A stretch of 64,000 nucleotides of DNA, from contig JAVYIG010004948.1 in the NCBI GenBank assembly GCA_035222895.1, positions 1 through 64,000 on the forward strand, read 5' to 3'. A program made the translations under genes and the position numbers. Positions 34,328-44,930 of the stretch are shown here, piece by piece; within the stretch, counting starts at the first letter, position 1, and each line of letters begins with the position of its first letter. This DNA is from Strongylocentrotus droebachiensis. Lineage: Eukaryota > Echinodermata > Echinoidea > Camarodonta > Strongylocentrotidae. The notes below the pieces were generated by a model. The model saw only the letters and a program-made list of their open reading frames with translations, was not told the origin of the DNA and did no database searches.

Positions 34328-37300
34328 ATGGGGGATAAGCCAGGGAGCGCCAAGGCCAAGGGCCGGTTCTTTGAGCTACGGGTGAAGCTCTTCACTGATG
34401 AAATCTTTGTCATGAAGGAGGTGTACCAGGAAATGAAGATAAGAGCTTTGAAATCCAGGATGGAGTTTGTGACAGGCATACCCAGCCATCTGCAAAGATT
34501 AACTTACCTGGATGAAGGTGAGGGTTTGATCGGATTGTTTCAGTTTCACTGGAACCCGATGCCATCAATTTTACCCCCCCCCCCCCCAACAAAAAAAATG
34601 GAAAAAAAAAAAAAAAAAAAAATTAATTCTCTCCAAGCCCATGGAGGGGGGGGGGGGGGGAATTTGAACAAAGGGCATCATATATAATTGCATATTTACG
34701 TCCATGTAGGTTGCATCAACCTCCCTTTTTGTTTGAAAGATATTGAAAATACACATGTGAATTGAATTGAATTGAATTTATTTATTCACCACCATTGAAA
34801 ACATTGAAACAAAAGATAAATGTACAATGACAATGTCAATATAACATAAATGCATGACATGAATTATTAACAATACATGTTCTACAGCAATATACATGTA
34901 CATTATAACAAATATAAAGTAAACTTTGCTTCAAGAGTAAAACAATAAATGACTAATTACAATGAGTTTGTGATCGATGGTAAAATAGAGTCAAAAATAG
35001 CACATGTGCTAGTCGAGTCTGACTCTCGTTATCTAAAGCCTAAAATAAAGTTAATTTAAAAATACATGATGGGTTTCCAAATCTTATAAATAAGATTTGT
35101 GTATAATATTAAAATGAGACTGGTTACTATATACAACTATATAGTTACGAGGTTATGATTCATGGTTTTCACTTAAGAGTAATTTTGTAAGTTTTTTACG
35201 AAAAGAGGTTCTTGATCTCTCAATTCTTAGATCAGTTTGAAGCATATTCCAAAAGTTACTTCCAACAAACGAAACAGAAAACTTTCCTTGGTCTGTTTTG
35301 AATAAAGGAAGACGTAATTGTCGACCCGTTTTTTGTCTTGTGGAATATTCATGTTGTATCATACTGCAATAATGTTTTAAGGAATGAGGTAATCGTTCAT
35401 TTATCAAATCAAACACAAAAGTACAAATAGATAATTTATGCAATTTAAAAACATTCAACAATTTGAGGTCATGAAACAGTGCATTAGTATGAGAACGATG
35501 TGGCTTGAAAGTTATAGCACGTACAGCCATCTTTTGAGTATAAAATATACAATTCAAGTGTGATTTATAAGTACTACCCCAAACCTCGATGCCATATGTA
35601 ATATGTGGCTGTACATGTAGCTGCCATCAGTCAAATTTGGTAAATTACATATGAAAAATTATGAATTATACAAATAAAAACTCCTTTCTTGTGTTCCATT
35701 CTTCAGCCGACATGATGGATGATAGTGATGTCAAACACCATGATATAGTACCTGGTGCAATCATTAATCTAGATGTCTGGAATACATGGAAAACTCTCAT
35801 CTCAGCAGCAGCTAAAGGAGACGTGAATCAGGTATAATTTATTTCTTTATTTCTTTCTTTATTTATTTCTAATCTTTTGTCAGGGTAGCCCATTCACAAT
35901 AAGTAGTAGTCTTCCATGGGGCCCTGAATATACATGAACAAAGTTACATCAAAAAGCGTATCGTTTATACAGAACTGTAAAATAAGATTCCATAGTACAT
36001 TAAGAAAGATATAACACAGCAATAATAGACGTAGCACAAACGAATACTCGTTTGCAAAATAATCACATATCAAATTTTGAACAAGTAGATCGAGGCATAT
36101 GTTATGAAAGAAAACATCCTGATTTCAATAACGATAACGTTTCCAGCACTCTTTATATCTTGTGTGTGAGGAAGTTAATTTGTTTCACTTACCCTATCTC
36201 TTTTATGCAGTAAACATCTTCACATCGCTGTAGAATATTGATCGTGAATCAATGCAGCAGTTGCTCATGGCTTATAAGCACTCTGAATAGCTCATAAGTT
36301 TTTGTAAAGTTTAGAGTATTGGAAGATGATTTTGGGCTGTCGTTTTGATATGAGTCAGTAGCTGAAAATTCAGATTCTAATTTACTGATCCATATGAAAA
36401 ACTGCAAAGAAACACATGAATATCACCATTGGTGATAAATGTTGCAAATAAATCATAACTTAGATGCTGCTTGTAAGTATCGGCTTGCATGGTGATGTAG
36501 ATATACAGTAGGTTCAGGACTCCTCAAACCTCTCTCTCTCTCACACACATGGTGCAACCGCAAACCTACTGTAAATCATAACTTGTTGACTCATTGTCTA
36601 CTGGGACCAGGGGGGGGGGGGGGTGTTTCACAATTAAGACTAAGATCAACTTTAAGTTGAACTTAACTATGGCAGGCCGTTCATGCCACTGTTTGCTCTC
36701 ACCATTTACTTGCATTGGTCTTTCAAAGGACGTACAAATCATGGTCACTAATCTACAGAATTTCAATTTTTTGATAGTTCATAATTGCAGGAAAAAATAT
36801 TATCTGAAGATCATAATTGAGAGACCAATGGTGAGAGCAACCAGTGGCATGAATGGTCTGCCATAGTTAAGTCCAACTTAAAGTTGATCTAAGTCTTTGT
36901 GAAACACTCCCCAGATGACCCTTTTATTAATCCTAGATGGTAATGGCCTAGAGAATCTTGCTTTGACAGGGAAAATTGTGGGAAGGAGGAGTAGGGGAAG
37001 AAGGAGGATACTTTGGATAGACAGTCTGCAGAAGTTGTTGGAAGAGAGAGGAGTGAAAGAACTGGGAGTGGTGCTAATACAGAAGGCTAGGAACCGAGGG
37101 TTGTGCAACAGCATGATCGCCAAAGTCAATCGATATGGCACTTAGAGAGAGAGAGAGAGATGGTAATGGTGAATTTAGTAGTCAGCTGTTTAATGAGAAC
37201 AATTTCTTTCTCTATCTATCTGATGATCAGGTGATGAAGCTGGGAGTTACGAAGGACACATCATACGAGACTCCATCTTCGAAGACAATGCGAGAGAAGT

Positions 37301-39512
37301 CAAGGCAAGCATGGATAGCAGACAGAGCTTTTGTTGCTCTCTGTATAGCTGCTCACAGAGGTCATGTCAACATGGTACAGAAACTCATTGAAGGAGGTAG
37401 GTTTATCCAGGATGCGTTTATATAATTTTCCCCGAGATATTGGAATTTGTACCAGTAATGATCTGACAGAAAGGTACAAATTTAAGAATCATATTAATGT
37501 GGCCCTTATTTGGTTATGTGGTACATAAACCTGTGAATGCCCCCATCCCCTTGATCTGTTGTGCAGAAAACTATGGTTGACATCCTTGCCATTTAAATTG
37601 TTTGAAGACCTTCATCTAGAAAAGTCTAGAAAAACCCAAGTGTAATATTTGAAGTATTACATGAAAGTGTTAGACAACTATATGTGCACTTTTCAATGTG
37701 CCAATTAACTATTACAATCAAAGTTATGCTTGATTTACCAAGCATAGTATGGTCTGTCAGCTGTTTATAGTAAAATAAAAATTGGACTTAATTAGTTTTG
37801 GTAGATTTATACAGGGTAAGAATGCACTATCATTTTAAAAGATTTTAAAAAAAAATGATAATGCACTATCAGGAAGCATAAACTTCATTTTGTTGATTTA
37901 TTTCTAAGTGAACTACATTGTAGAAGCATTCAGTTTTGTGCAAGTTTTTGAAACTTGATAAATGTGAAGAATAGAAATGTATAAGTGGCCATTAATCAAA
38001 ATATTCCTTCAAAATGTCAATGTCTCATAGGATCTGATGTACATGCAAAGACTGCCAATGGCCGCACTGCTTTGCATATAGCAGCAGCCCAAGGTATGAA
38101 CAGTGCTGTTGAGGTCCTGCTGCACAACGGTGCCACGATAGATGATCCAGACACAGAGAACAAGTCGCCATTGGTCCTCGCTGGATTGTGGGGCCACAAA
38201 TCCTGCGAGAGGCAGATCTTCCTCTTCCAATGGCAACAGAGGGCGGCAAAGCAAAAGCCGATCGCGCGCTCAAGCGGACGCATGGCTCACCAGATGTACG
38301 ACTCAAAGCTGAAGACGTGGTTCAACGGCGCCTACGCACAGATGTACACCACACAGATACTGCCACCAGGAGAATTCTCAGGGACGAGGCTCAGCGCACC
38401 GAGAAGGAAGCATCGACCGGAGTCTGCTTCGAGTGCGGGGTGGTCGAGCGACGGGGAGGTCGATGATGATTGGCTGGTTGATCAGGAGGAGGTAGGGACT
38501 CAGGTGCGACTTGGGATGGAAACGTTGAAGAACGTGCAAGAAGCAGAAGCAAGGGCAGGTGGAAAGAAGTAAGCATGCCGTCATTTCATTCAGGGTAGTA
38601 ACATGTAGAAGTAGGTCTTCCCTAGTTTTAGTTTGCCCTTTGATATTGAAAGATGGAATGAAAAATTCCCTTTTGGAGTAGATGAAACATATGGAGCATT
38701 TATTTAGCACCACCTTTCAAGAATTGTTTTTACATTGTCTGAGTTATAGTAAGGGTTTTATTCATTCAACTTTTAATTAGGAAAGCTCTTTGACTATGCC
38801 CAGACTCAAACTCTCAACCTTGTGACTGCATGAAAATTAATTGAGAGTACTGCTATACCAGAAGTCCCTACTTCTTATCATAAATCAGTTGAAAAGTATT
38901 ATATGCAGCAAATTAAGGATGTTTCTACATGATTTGTTCATAGACAATTTAACATATGACTGATTGCAATCTTGGAATGACGCAATCGTAAAGTACCGGT
39001 AACCTAGAGAATGGTTTACTCTTCGTACCAGTGGTAACCACAGCTCTGCTTTCAATAACACTAGAACAATCAATATTTCTTCCAAAACATAAGACACTCA
39101 TCTCGTATATTTGTAAAGCGCTTAGAGACATTTGTATTAAGCTATATAAAAGCTAAATATTATTAAATATTACTATTATATATGATGGCTTTATTTCTAC
39201 CATTACAGAGGTTCGAAGGTGGATAAAGGAAAAGGTGGAGTGAAAGATCGCAACTCGACCTTTGACGATTGGTTGTCAAGGAAACAGAACCATGAACGAG
39301 ATCAGACAAAGGGCAAGAAGAAATCCGACGCCCGTTCAAAGCTGTTGCAAGAGGACAAGAAGAGGAGTAAAGCAGGGAAAGAACCAACAAAAAGAAGCTA
39401 TGGCCTGAATCCCAAATCACCGGAAAGGGCGACGCCCGATGACGGCTCCTTTGATATGATGAAGCTGAGAAAGGAGATGAACATTTTCAACCCCATCGAT
39501 GTCCAAAACTGA
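34328..39512 (+). CDS. ANKRD60: ANKRD60-like ubiquitin-fold plus ankyrin-repeat protein
   Basis: Coding exons 34328-34517, 35707-35831, 37231-37396, 38031-38568 and 39209-39512 join in phase to 440 residues. An N-terminal ubiquitin-like fold (about 14-88) runs from FFELRVKLFTDEIFVMKEVY through GIPSHLQRLTYLDE to DIVPGAIINLDVW. Ankyrin repeats follow: one degenerate (about 90-112), then ALCIAAHRGHVNMVQKLIEG (141-160), GRTALHIAAAQGMNSAVEVL (171-190) and SPLVLAGLWGHKSCERQIFL (206-225). The C terminus is long, basic and probably disordered, containing STFDDWLSRKQ. The order ubiquitin fold, LQRL-YLD, ankyrins, R-FLF-W resembles vertebrate ANKRD60; the related ANKUB1 is the alternative. Function is not established. 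The ATG at 34328 is the first in frame after the acceptor at 34156. Introns carry LINE fragments and a foldback MITE. Confidence 0.87.
34757..35612 (-). mobile_element. 5'-truncated LINE, reverse-transcriptase C-terminal end
   Basis: On the minus strand the frame from about 35612 to 35153 reads ITYGIEVWGS, then MAVRAITFKPHRSHT, LKLLNVFKLHKLSICTFVF and EYSTRQKTGRQLRLP. This is the usual C-terminal region of non-LTR reverse transcriptases (KR-AIR-I...HT-PLF--L--L-----Y). After the stop comes about 400 bp of 3' UTR ending in an ATTCA-type repeat tail (34757-34778 on the plus strand). Most of the element is missing at its 5' side. It lies in intron 1 of the ANKRD60-like gene. Clade (CR1, L2 or related) is not settled. 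Confidence 0.85.
36623..36907. mobile_element. Foldback MITE with ~90-bp arms
   Basis: The left arm runs GTGTTTCACAA, TAAGTTGAACTTAACTATGG, CAGGCCGTTCATGCCACTG. The right arm is its inverse, ending CTTTGTGAAACAC. The arms (about 36623-36725 and 36815-36907) differ at a few sites. A poly-G run of 13 precedes the left end. Intronic in the ANKRD60-like gene. Confidence 0.85.
36936..37160 (+). mobile_element. LINE ORF C-terminal fragment (RTE-like)
   Basis: The frame ending at 37145 reads LTGKIVGRRSRGRRRILWID, then a degenerate stretch and ARNRGLCNSMIAKVNRYGT. The pattern GK--GRRSRGR-R--W-D followed by A-(D/N)R--W/C is the usual C-terminal tail of RTE/BovB-like and related reverse transcriptases. 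It is followed by a (GA)n run at about 37143-37160. Only the last ~70 codons survive. Intronic in the ANKRD60-like gene, close to exon 3. Confidence 0.75.
39100..39185 (+). repeat. Retroelement 3'-tail motif
   Basis: TGTAAAGCGCTTAGAGACAT followed by GCTATATAAAAGCTAAATAT and TATTA repeats is a common CR1/L2-like or SINE tail in invertebrates. It sits just before the last exon of the ANKRD60-like gene. A similar tail (GGCGCTATAGAAATGCCTAT plus ATT repeats) lies at 63612-63652. Confidence 0.5.
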
Positions 39513-39545
39513 CCGTCCTAGGAAGAAGAGAGAAAGGTTTGAAAG

Positions 39546-39551
39546 AATAAA
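39546..39551 (+). terminator. Candidate polyadenylation signal of the ANKRD60-like gene
   Basis: AATAAA lies 34 bases after the stop codon. A second AATAAA occurs at 39786-39791. Which one is used cannot be told from the sequence. Confidence 0.45.
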
Positions 39552-40379
39552 TGGATAATTGAAGGGAGAGAACTGCATGAATAAGAAGCATGCAATAGAT
39601 CAGTTCATAGCAAGCTTTAGTCAAAATGACCCCGAATATCCACAAGACTTTTACACATGGAGACATCCCACTTTGTGAATTTTAGAATAATTACTGCCAG
39701 AGTGATGGAAATGCTTCATGAATACCTTTTATTTGTCCTCTTGAGAAGAATACTTCCAACTGTGTATCAGAGGTGATCGTTGGTGAATAAATGAATAATG
39801 ATTACATAACTTTCATGAACATGAATCCAGTATTCGTCATGATGGGTTTTACAATTTTGGTACAAATGACCTTTATCTGCCCATGCGCAGATTGTATCTA
39901 TGGCAAGTCCAAGATACTGTATCAAGCGGATAGCCCTTCTAGAGCTTGAAAGAGACATAATGTCAAGTAAATGATATTTTAATGTCAATTTATTTTTATA
40001 ATGCAATAATACAAGTCAGTAATCATTGGTGACATATGGGACATATCTTGGACTTGCCCAAATATCTCGTGATGAATTGACCAAATTGTGGTTTATGGGA
40101 ATGATCATTGTAATCTTTTACTTGTAAATGTACATGTACATTGTATGTTCATGTACACATGTATTTGATAATTAATGACATATCAAATAGTGTAGGAGAA
40201 ATGATTGGCACTCAATGAACATAGTATTTTTCAGGTTCCTGTCTTATTATGAAGTGATGCAATTGATCTGAATCTAACACAACGGTCCTTGTTCTACTGA
40301 TTCACTTAAAACGAAGGTCTAGGATCACTTTTAATAAAAGAAAAGACCTCTAACTACGGTAACTTCTTTTGTTATACCT

Positions 40380-40543
40380 GGGCCCGTTGCATAAAACTTG
40401 CCATTGGTGGTATTTCTTTGCCATCAATGGCAACTACCATGGTAACAGGGCTCAACAGCCAATCTAAATCAAGGTTTCCATGGTACATGTAGTTACCATT
40501 AATAGCAAAGTTACCATCAATGGTAAGTTTTGTGCGATGGGCC
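40380..40543. mobile_element. Foldback MITE, family A, copy 3
   Basis: It starts GGGCCCGTTGCATAAAAC and ends GTTTTGTGCGATGGGCC, with inner arms CAATGGCAACTACCATGGTA and their inverse. This is the longest and cleanest of the three family A copies. Confidence 0.85.
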
Positions 40544-40671
40544 TAGATTTGGACACTTAGTTAGTGTAACTCTAAGGTTTAGGATACAGGTCAATGTATT
40601 TAGATGAATATCAGTCGCAACTTTAAAGGCGGGCCCTGGGATGCCGACGTTTTACCACCTTTTGTACAGTA

Positions 40672-40866
40672 CAGTGAAACCTGTATATAAAATCACTCAG
40701 GAGAGACAAGAAAAGTGGTCTTTATAGGGAGGTTGTATTTATGTTTATGTGATCCATGTTTCATTAAGAAACCCTTTTCCAGGGAAACAAAGGATGTGGT
40801 CCTTGTAGGCAATTAAGTGGTCTTTCTTTACAGGTGGTTGCTATAGAAGGATTCTTTTTAAAGTTA
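40672..40866. mobile_element. MITE, family E, copy 2 (decayed)
   Basis: After TA it starts CAGTGAAACCTGTATATAAA. Near its right side ACAGGTGGTTGCTATAGAAG matches the 29856-30011 element. The right terminal repeat is eroded, so the end is approximate. Confidence 0.55.
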
Positions 40867-41043
40867 AACCATGGTGATGATCAAGGTTATGGATACATAA
40901 TAATTAAAACAAAAGGTCAAAATTCATATCCCTGGCCAACACTGCCACTTTTGATCGCAATTATGATCAATTATCGGTTATGACACAGACATTGAAAATT
41001 CATCACTAAATGCATGTGTTTTACTATTTCTTTTCATTTTTGC

Positions 41044-41428
41044 TTAAAGGGATCCGGTAAATTTGTCTCAGATTCTGAAATAAAATTCTGGATTTAGCTC
41101 ATGATGCAATGATAATTATAAACCTTTAGGTCAGTCAGGAACCCCATGACTTTTACAAGCCGATCGCCTGTCTGATTATCAATATATTTATGATTGGAAT
41201 TACAAATTTTGAAAACCGTTCGCCTGACGGTTTTCATAACACTACAGTCTATTGGGGAAAACGAGTATGGTAAAACCGGTCACTCAAAGATTTTTACTTT
41301 TTTGAGGCACTTCTTGATCATTTTGAAGCGCAATTTTGTTAGGGCTTCAATATTACACCATATCACAGACACTGATAACACGTAGGCCCGTGTATCTCAG
41401 ATTTAACATTGTTAAACGATCCCTTTAA
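41044..41428 (+). mobile_element. 385-bp MITE, family D, copy 2
   Basis: Inverted ends TTAAAGGGATC and GATCCCTTTAA are intact. The body aligns along its full length with 29409-29793, differing at scattered positions. Same orientation, 11.6 kb apart. Confidence 0.88.
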
Positions 41429-41949
41429 TCTTCTGATTTATTAAAAATCAGTTATTAAAGCATTATATTTCTAGTTTTCTTTTCTATTACCAACACCTTG
41501 ATTGACATTTATTTTTACTGCAATATAATTCATGTAAATAAATGTAAAGAAATAATTATGTGAATTACATATTAAGATTTTATATTTTGTTCTGATGTGT
41601 GTATTGCAAATTATATGTATATTCCACCAATTTGATTTCAGCCCACCTTGATTCATTTTCAGTGCTATTTTTAATCATATTTGTATTTTGAAATCACTAT
41701 GATAGTTTATAGACCTACTGCGTATTGTTTCCATTTTGTACGTAGCAACATTTTTAGATACAGGTAATTCCAAGCTTTGTCTTGCCTTGGCTTTTTTTGT
41801 ATTTGATAGAGATACCGAATTCTGGCAAAAATATGTTTATAAGAATATTAACATGGTAATCTGAAATACTTTGGCATATAATTCTTTTTTTCCTTCATAT
41901 CAGTAGAGATCAGTGCAGTGATTTAGTAAAAGGCATCATGTGTATCGAT

Positions 41950-42053
41950 ATCTGTACAAGTTTGTCAACAATTAACCCATCGAAACAAGTGTATTCAATT
42001 TAACAGGCCTTTCAATGGGATGTCAGCCAACTTGTACTTATGACAGTTGTATG
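41950..42053. mobile_element. Foldback MITE, family C, decayed copy
   Basis: The right arm (CAATGGGATGTCAGCCAACT, CTTATGACAG) matches the 17843-17956 and 22234-22373 elements. The left arm is recognisable only in pieces (TGTACAAGTTTGTCAACA, CCATCGAAAC). Confidence 0.6.
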
Positions 42054-44149
42054 CAATGATGTCCTGATTCATTTTCTGCAATCAGTATGATTGTTACATC
42101 GCAAATTCTAAATCATTTTTGATTTAGATGAATGAGGCGCACATGTAGACGGTGTAGTGTATCTCTCGGGCCCAGGATTATTTTATGCCTGATGAGAGAA
42201 GTTATTTGTATATAATGCTTGTGCTCATGTTATGCAGGGCTCTTGGCTGAAAATACTTGTAGCCAGTGTACTAGTTTCCAAAACTTGTCTAGGTATTTTG
42301 TCATATACATGTTTGCACTGCTCAAGCTCAAGGAGGAACAGCAGGGGGGGGGGGGGGGGGGGGGGGGCAAGTGACAAATGACAGTTTTTGTTATAAGCTA
42401 CTGAAATCCTTGCTTCTGATTGGTTATCAACAGATTTGTCACTGATTTTTGTCATATGTCATTGAACGAAGCTTTGTGAAACGGGTCCCAGTTGTGCACA
42501 TTTCCACTAAAAAAATGGATATATTTTAACTGTAGAGGGTAGCAAACATGCAAGAACCCCAAGGAGCTCTTTGAACTAAGTAAGCCCCAACCTGTCAACT
42601 CTTGTGAGGTATCAAAAACTGATTTGATTAAAACAACAGAATTTTAATGACTCTCACTAAGCATGATCTTTTAAATATATACATTATTTCCACAATGCTG
42701 CTATATGTTTTATACATCTTGGATTGTACATCTTTATTAGAACAAATATTTATTGCATGTATTCTGCTTATATTCTACAGTTATACTTCCTAACTTGACA
42801 AGTGAGAGAAACTTTAATGAAGAATTATTTTTTGTTGCGCATTTTTAAGGAGCTATTTATGAACAAATGGTAATATATTGTTGGGAATCGCAAACTATGT
42901 CTCATGGAAAGTGTCCAATCAATGAAAATTGCAATTTTGAAATGTTGGGATCTATTATTATAATGTTTTGGGGCTGGAACTAGAACTGGTCATCTCCCCT
43001 CCCATGCAATTTGATTTTGTATGATTGAGGAATATCTTCAATTTATGATATGCATGTGAATCAACTTGTGAATTGGAACAAACAACAGGTTGACATATGA
43101 AGCTAATTCCATTTTTGAAACTTCAGAGAAAAACAGAAAGTGGTTACCAGATTTTGTAAAGGCATCTATGGAAAAGTGATATTAGAAGGTGCATTTTTTC
43201 ATAATTGCTTTCAAAAGTTAGGTAAATAATTTTGATGAAAGACAAGTATATACCTAAGTGATCAATGTTCTGATATCAAAAGTGGATTTAGCTCCTTTTG
43301 GAATTAAGCTCTTCATATTAAGTATGTAATACTTGTGACAGGAGCTGATTTAAGAGAGAATACATTCTTTACAATTTATTTGTTTTGCCCTAAATTATTA
43401 TCACTAAATCACTGACAATCTGAATAGTCTGGGTGGATGTTACATTCATGGATTATGTGAGCATTACCTGGAAAATTATGTATAAAAGCAACTGAACAAT
43501 ATGTTTATTTTGAGGGCTACTTTTTCCCAGCTTATACATGTATTATATGAATTATGAAAATGAAAATTCAGGGAAATTGGGGACGTTTTTTATTTTTATT
43601 TTTTTATTATCAAAAATATATTTTTTATTTCTTTTTGATTACAATTATTGTATTTTTCAGTAATTTTGCAGATATTTACATTGATATAAGATGAATGTAC
43701 ATTTGAATGTTCTTTTGCAGTGTATGATATATAATCCTGTACAATATGAATGTGATTTTAAAAATGATTATGATATGTACAACTCTGATGTTATTTCTGT
43801 CTTTCACAACCTTCCGTCCTAACATGCATGTAGCTCTATACATATTTGTATATCTTTAATTCTTTACCACAGAATAAAATCTTATATAAAATCAATATGT
43901 GAAGTACCATGAGTTTTCTGTCATCTTTGGTTGATTTATCTCCATATCTTTTGAAAACCGTTGTATTTATCATATAAAAGTCTATAAAAGCCATCCAAGG
44001 GAAAAAGTAAAATTTGATGGGTGGTATTTGACAGATGAGTGCTGTGACAGGTTCAATTGGATATATTAATGCTTGAAAATTCTACAGGAACTACAACACT
44101 TCCATTCCTATCCAAAGGACCATGTATTAAATCAAAGATAAAATGCCTA

Positions 44150-44430
44150 ACGTGTTGATTGGGGTGTCATGATCTAGTAGTGGACAAGTCTCTTGACTGT
44201 GGATCATTATGGTTTGCAGTTTGAGTTCAGCCATATACATTTGCCACACTCGACCCAGGCAAGGAAAATGGGGTACCTGGCAGGAATTAATTCCTTGAAA
44301 TGCTAGAATGCCATAATGGCAGTATATGCTAAAGCAGGTTTAAGAATTGTGAGGCGACAGGAGTGTCAAGTCTGACAGACATGGGCGCTATATGAGAACC
44401 CACTATTACAATTATTACCGTTATATAAAT
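44150..44430 (+). mobile_element. tRNA-derived SINE candidate
   Basis: The head TCATGATCTAGTAGTGGACA followed by AGTCTCTTGACTGTGGATCA and a B-box-like TTTGAGTTCAGCC resembles a decayed tRNA-like promoter. A unique body and GGGCGCTATATGAGAACCC near 44390 follow. Boundaries are approximate. A decayed SINE is likelier than a tRNA gene, because no cloverleaf closes. Confidence 0.5.
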
Positions 44431-44599
44431 CAGCCTTAAACATGAGGAAACTTTTACACTAGAACATTTTGTGCACTTTATAGTGGCTAAAGATTCATGA
44501 CAAGTTGTCTGAAAGAATCCTCAATTCCACTCAAGATAAACATTTTGAAATGAAGTCATTTTTGTATTTATTTTTATTTTAAAAGCCTGTACCGTAACT

Positions 44600-44829
44600 T
44601 TTAATGGATTTCATTTTAAAATCTCTCTCTCTCTCTCTCTCTCTCATAGTTCCCCTCACTCTGTACTCATTTACAATGTCCCTTTTGCAGGGTTCTAAAC
44701 TTTTACTGAATTTTCTTTTTAAAATCTCCCTCCCTCTCTCTCTCATTCTCTCACTCTGTACTCATTTACAATGTCTCTTTTGCAGGGTTCAATCGGAACA
44801 AAATCTTTTACTGGATTTCCTTTTGTAAA

Positions 44830-44861
<32 letters not shown>

Positions 44862-44930
44862 ATTCTCTCTTTCATAATTGCCCTCACACTGTACTCATTT
44901 ACAGGTTTCAATTGGAGCAAAATATCTCAA
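44600..44930. repeat. Three-copy tandem repeat carrying CT tracts
   Basis: ACTGTACTCATTTACA or CTCTGTACTCATTTACAATG recurs near 44660, 44756 and 44887. The first two copies are followed by TTTTGCAGGGTTC, the last by a shortened CAGGTTTC. Each unit includes a TTTAAAATCTC or related lead into a (CT)n run. Unit length varies (about 95-135 bp) with the CT tract. The plan parallels the 15741-16440 repeat. Confidence 0.8.
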
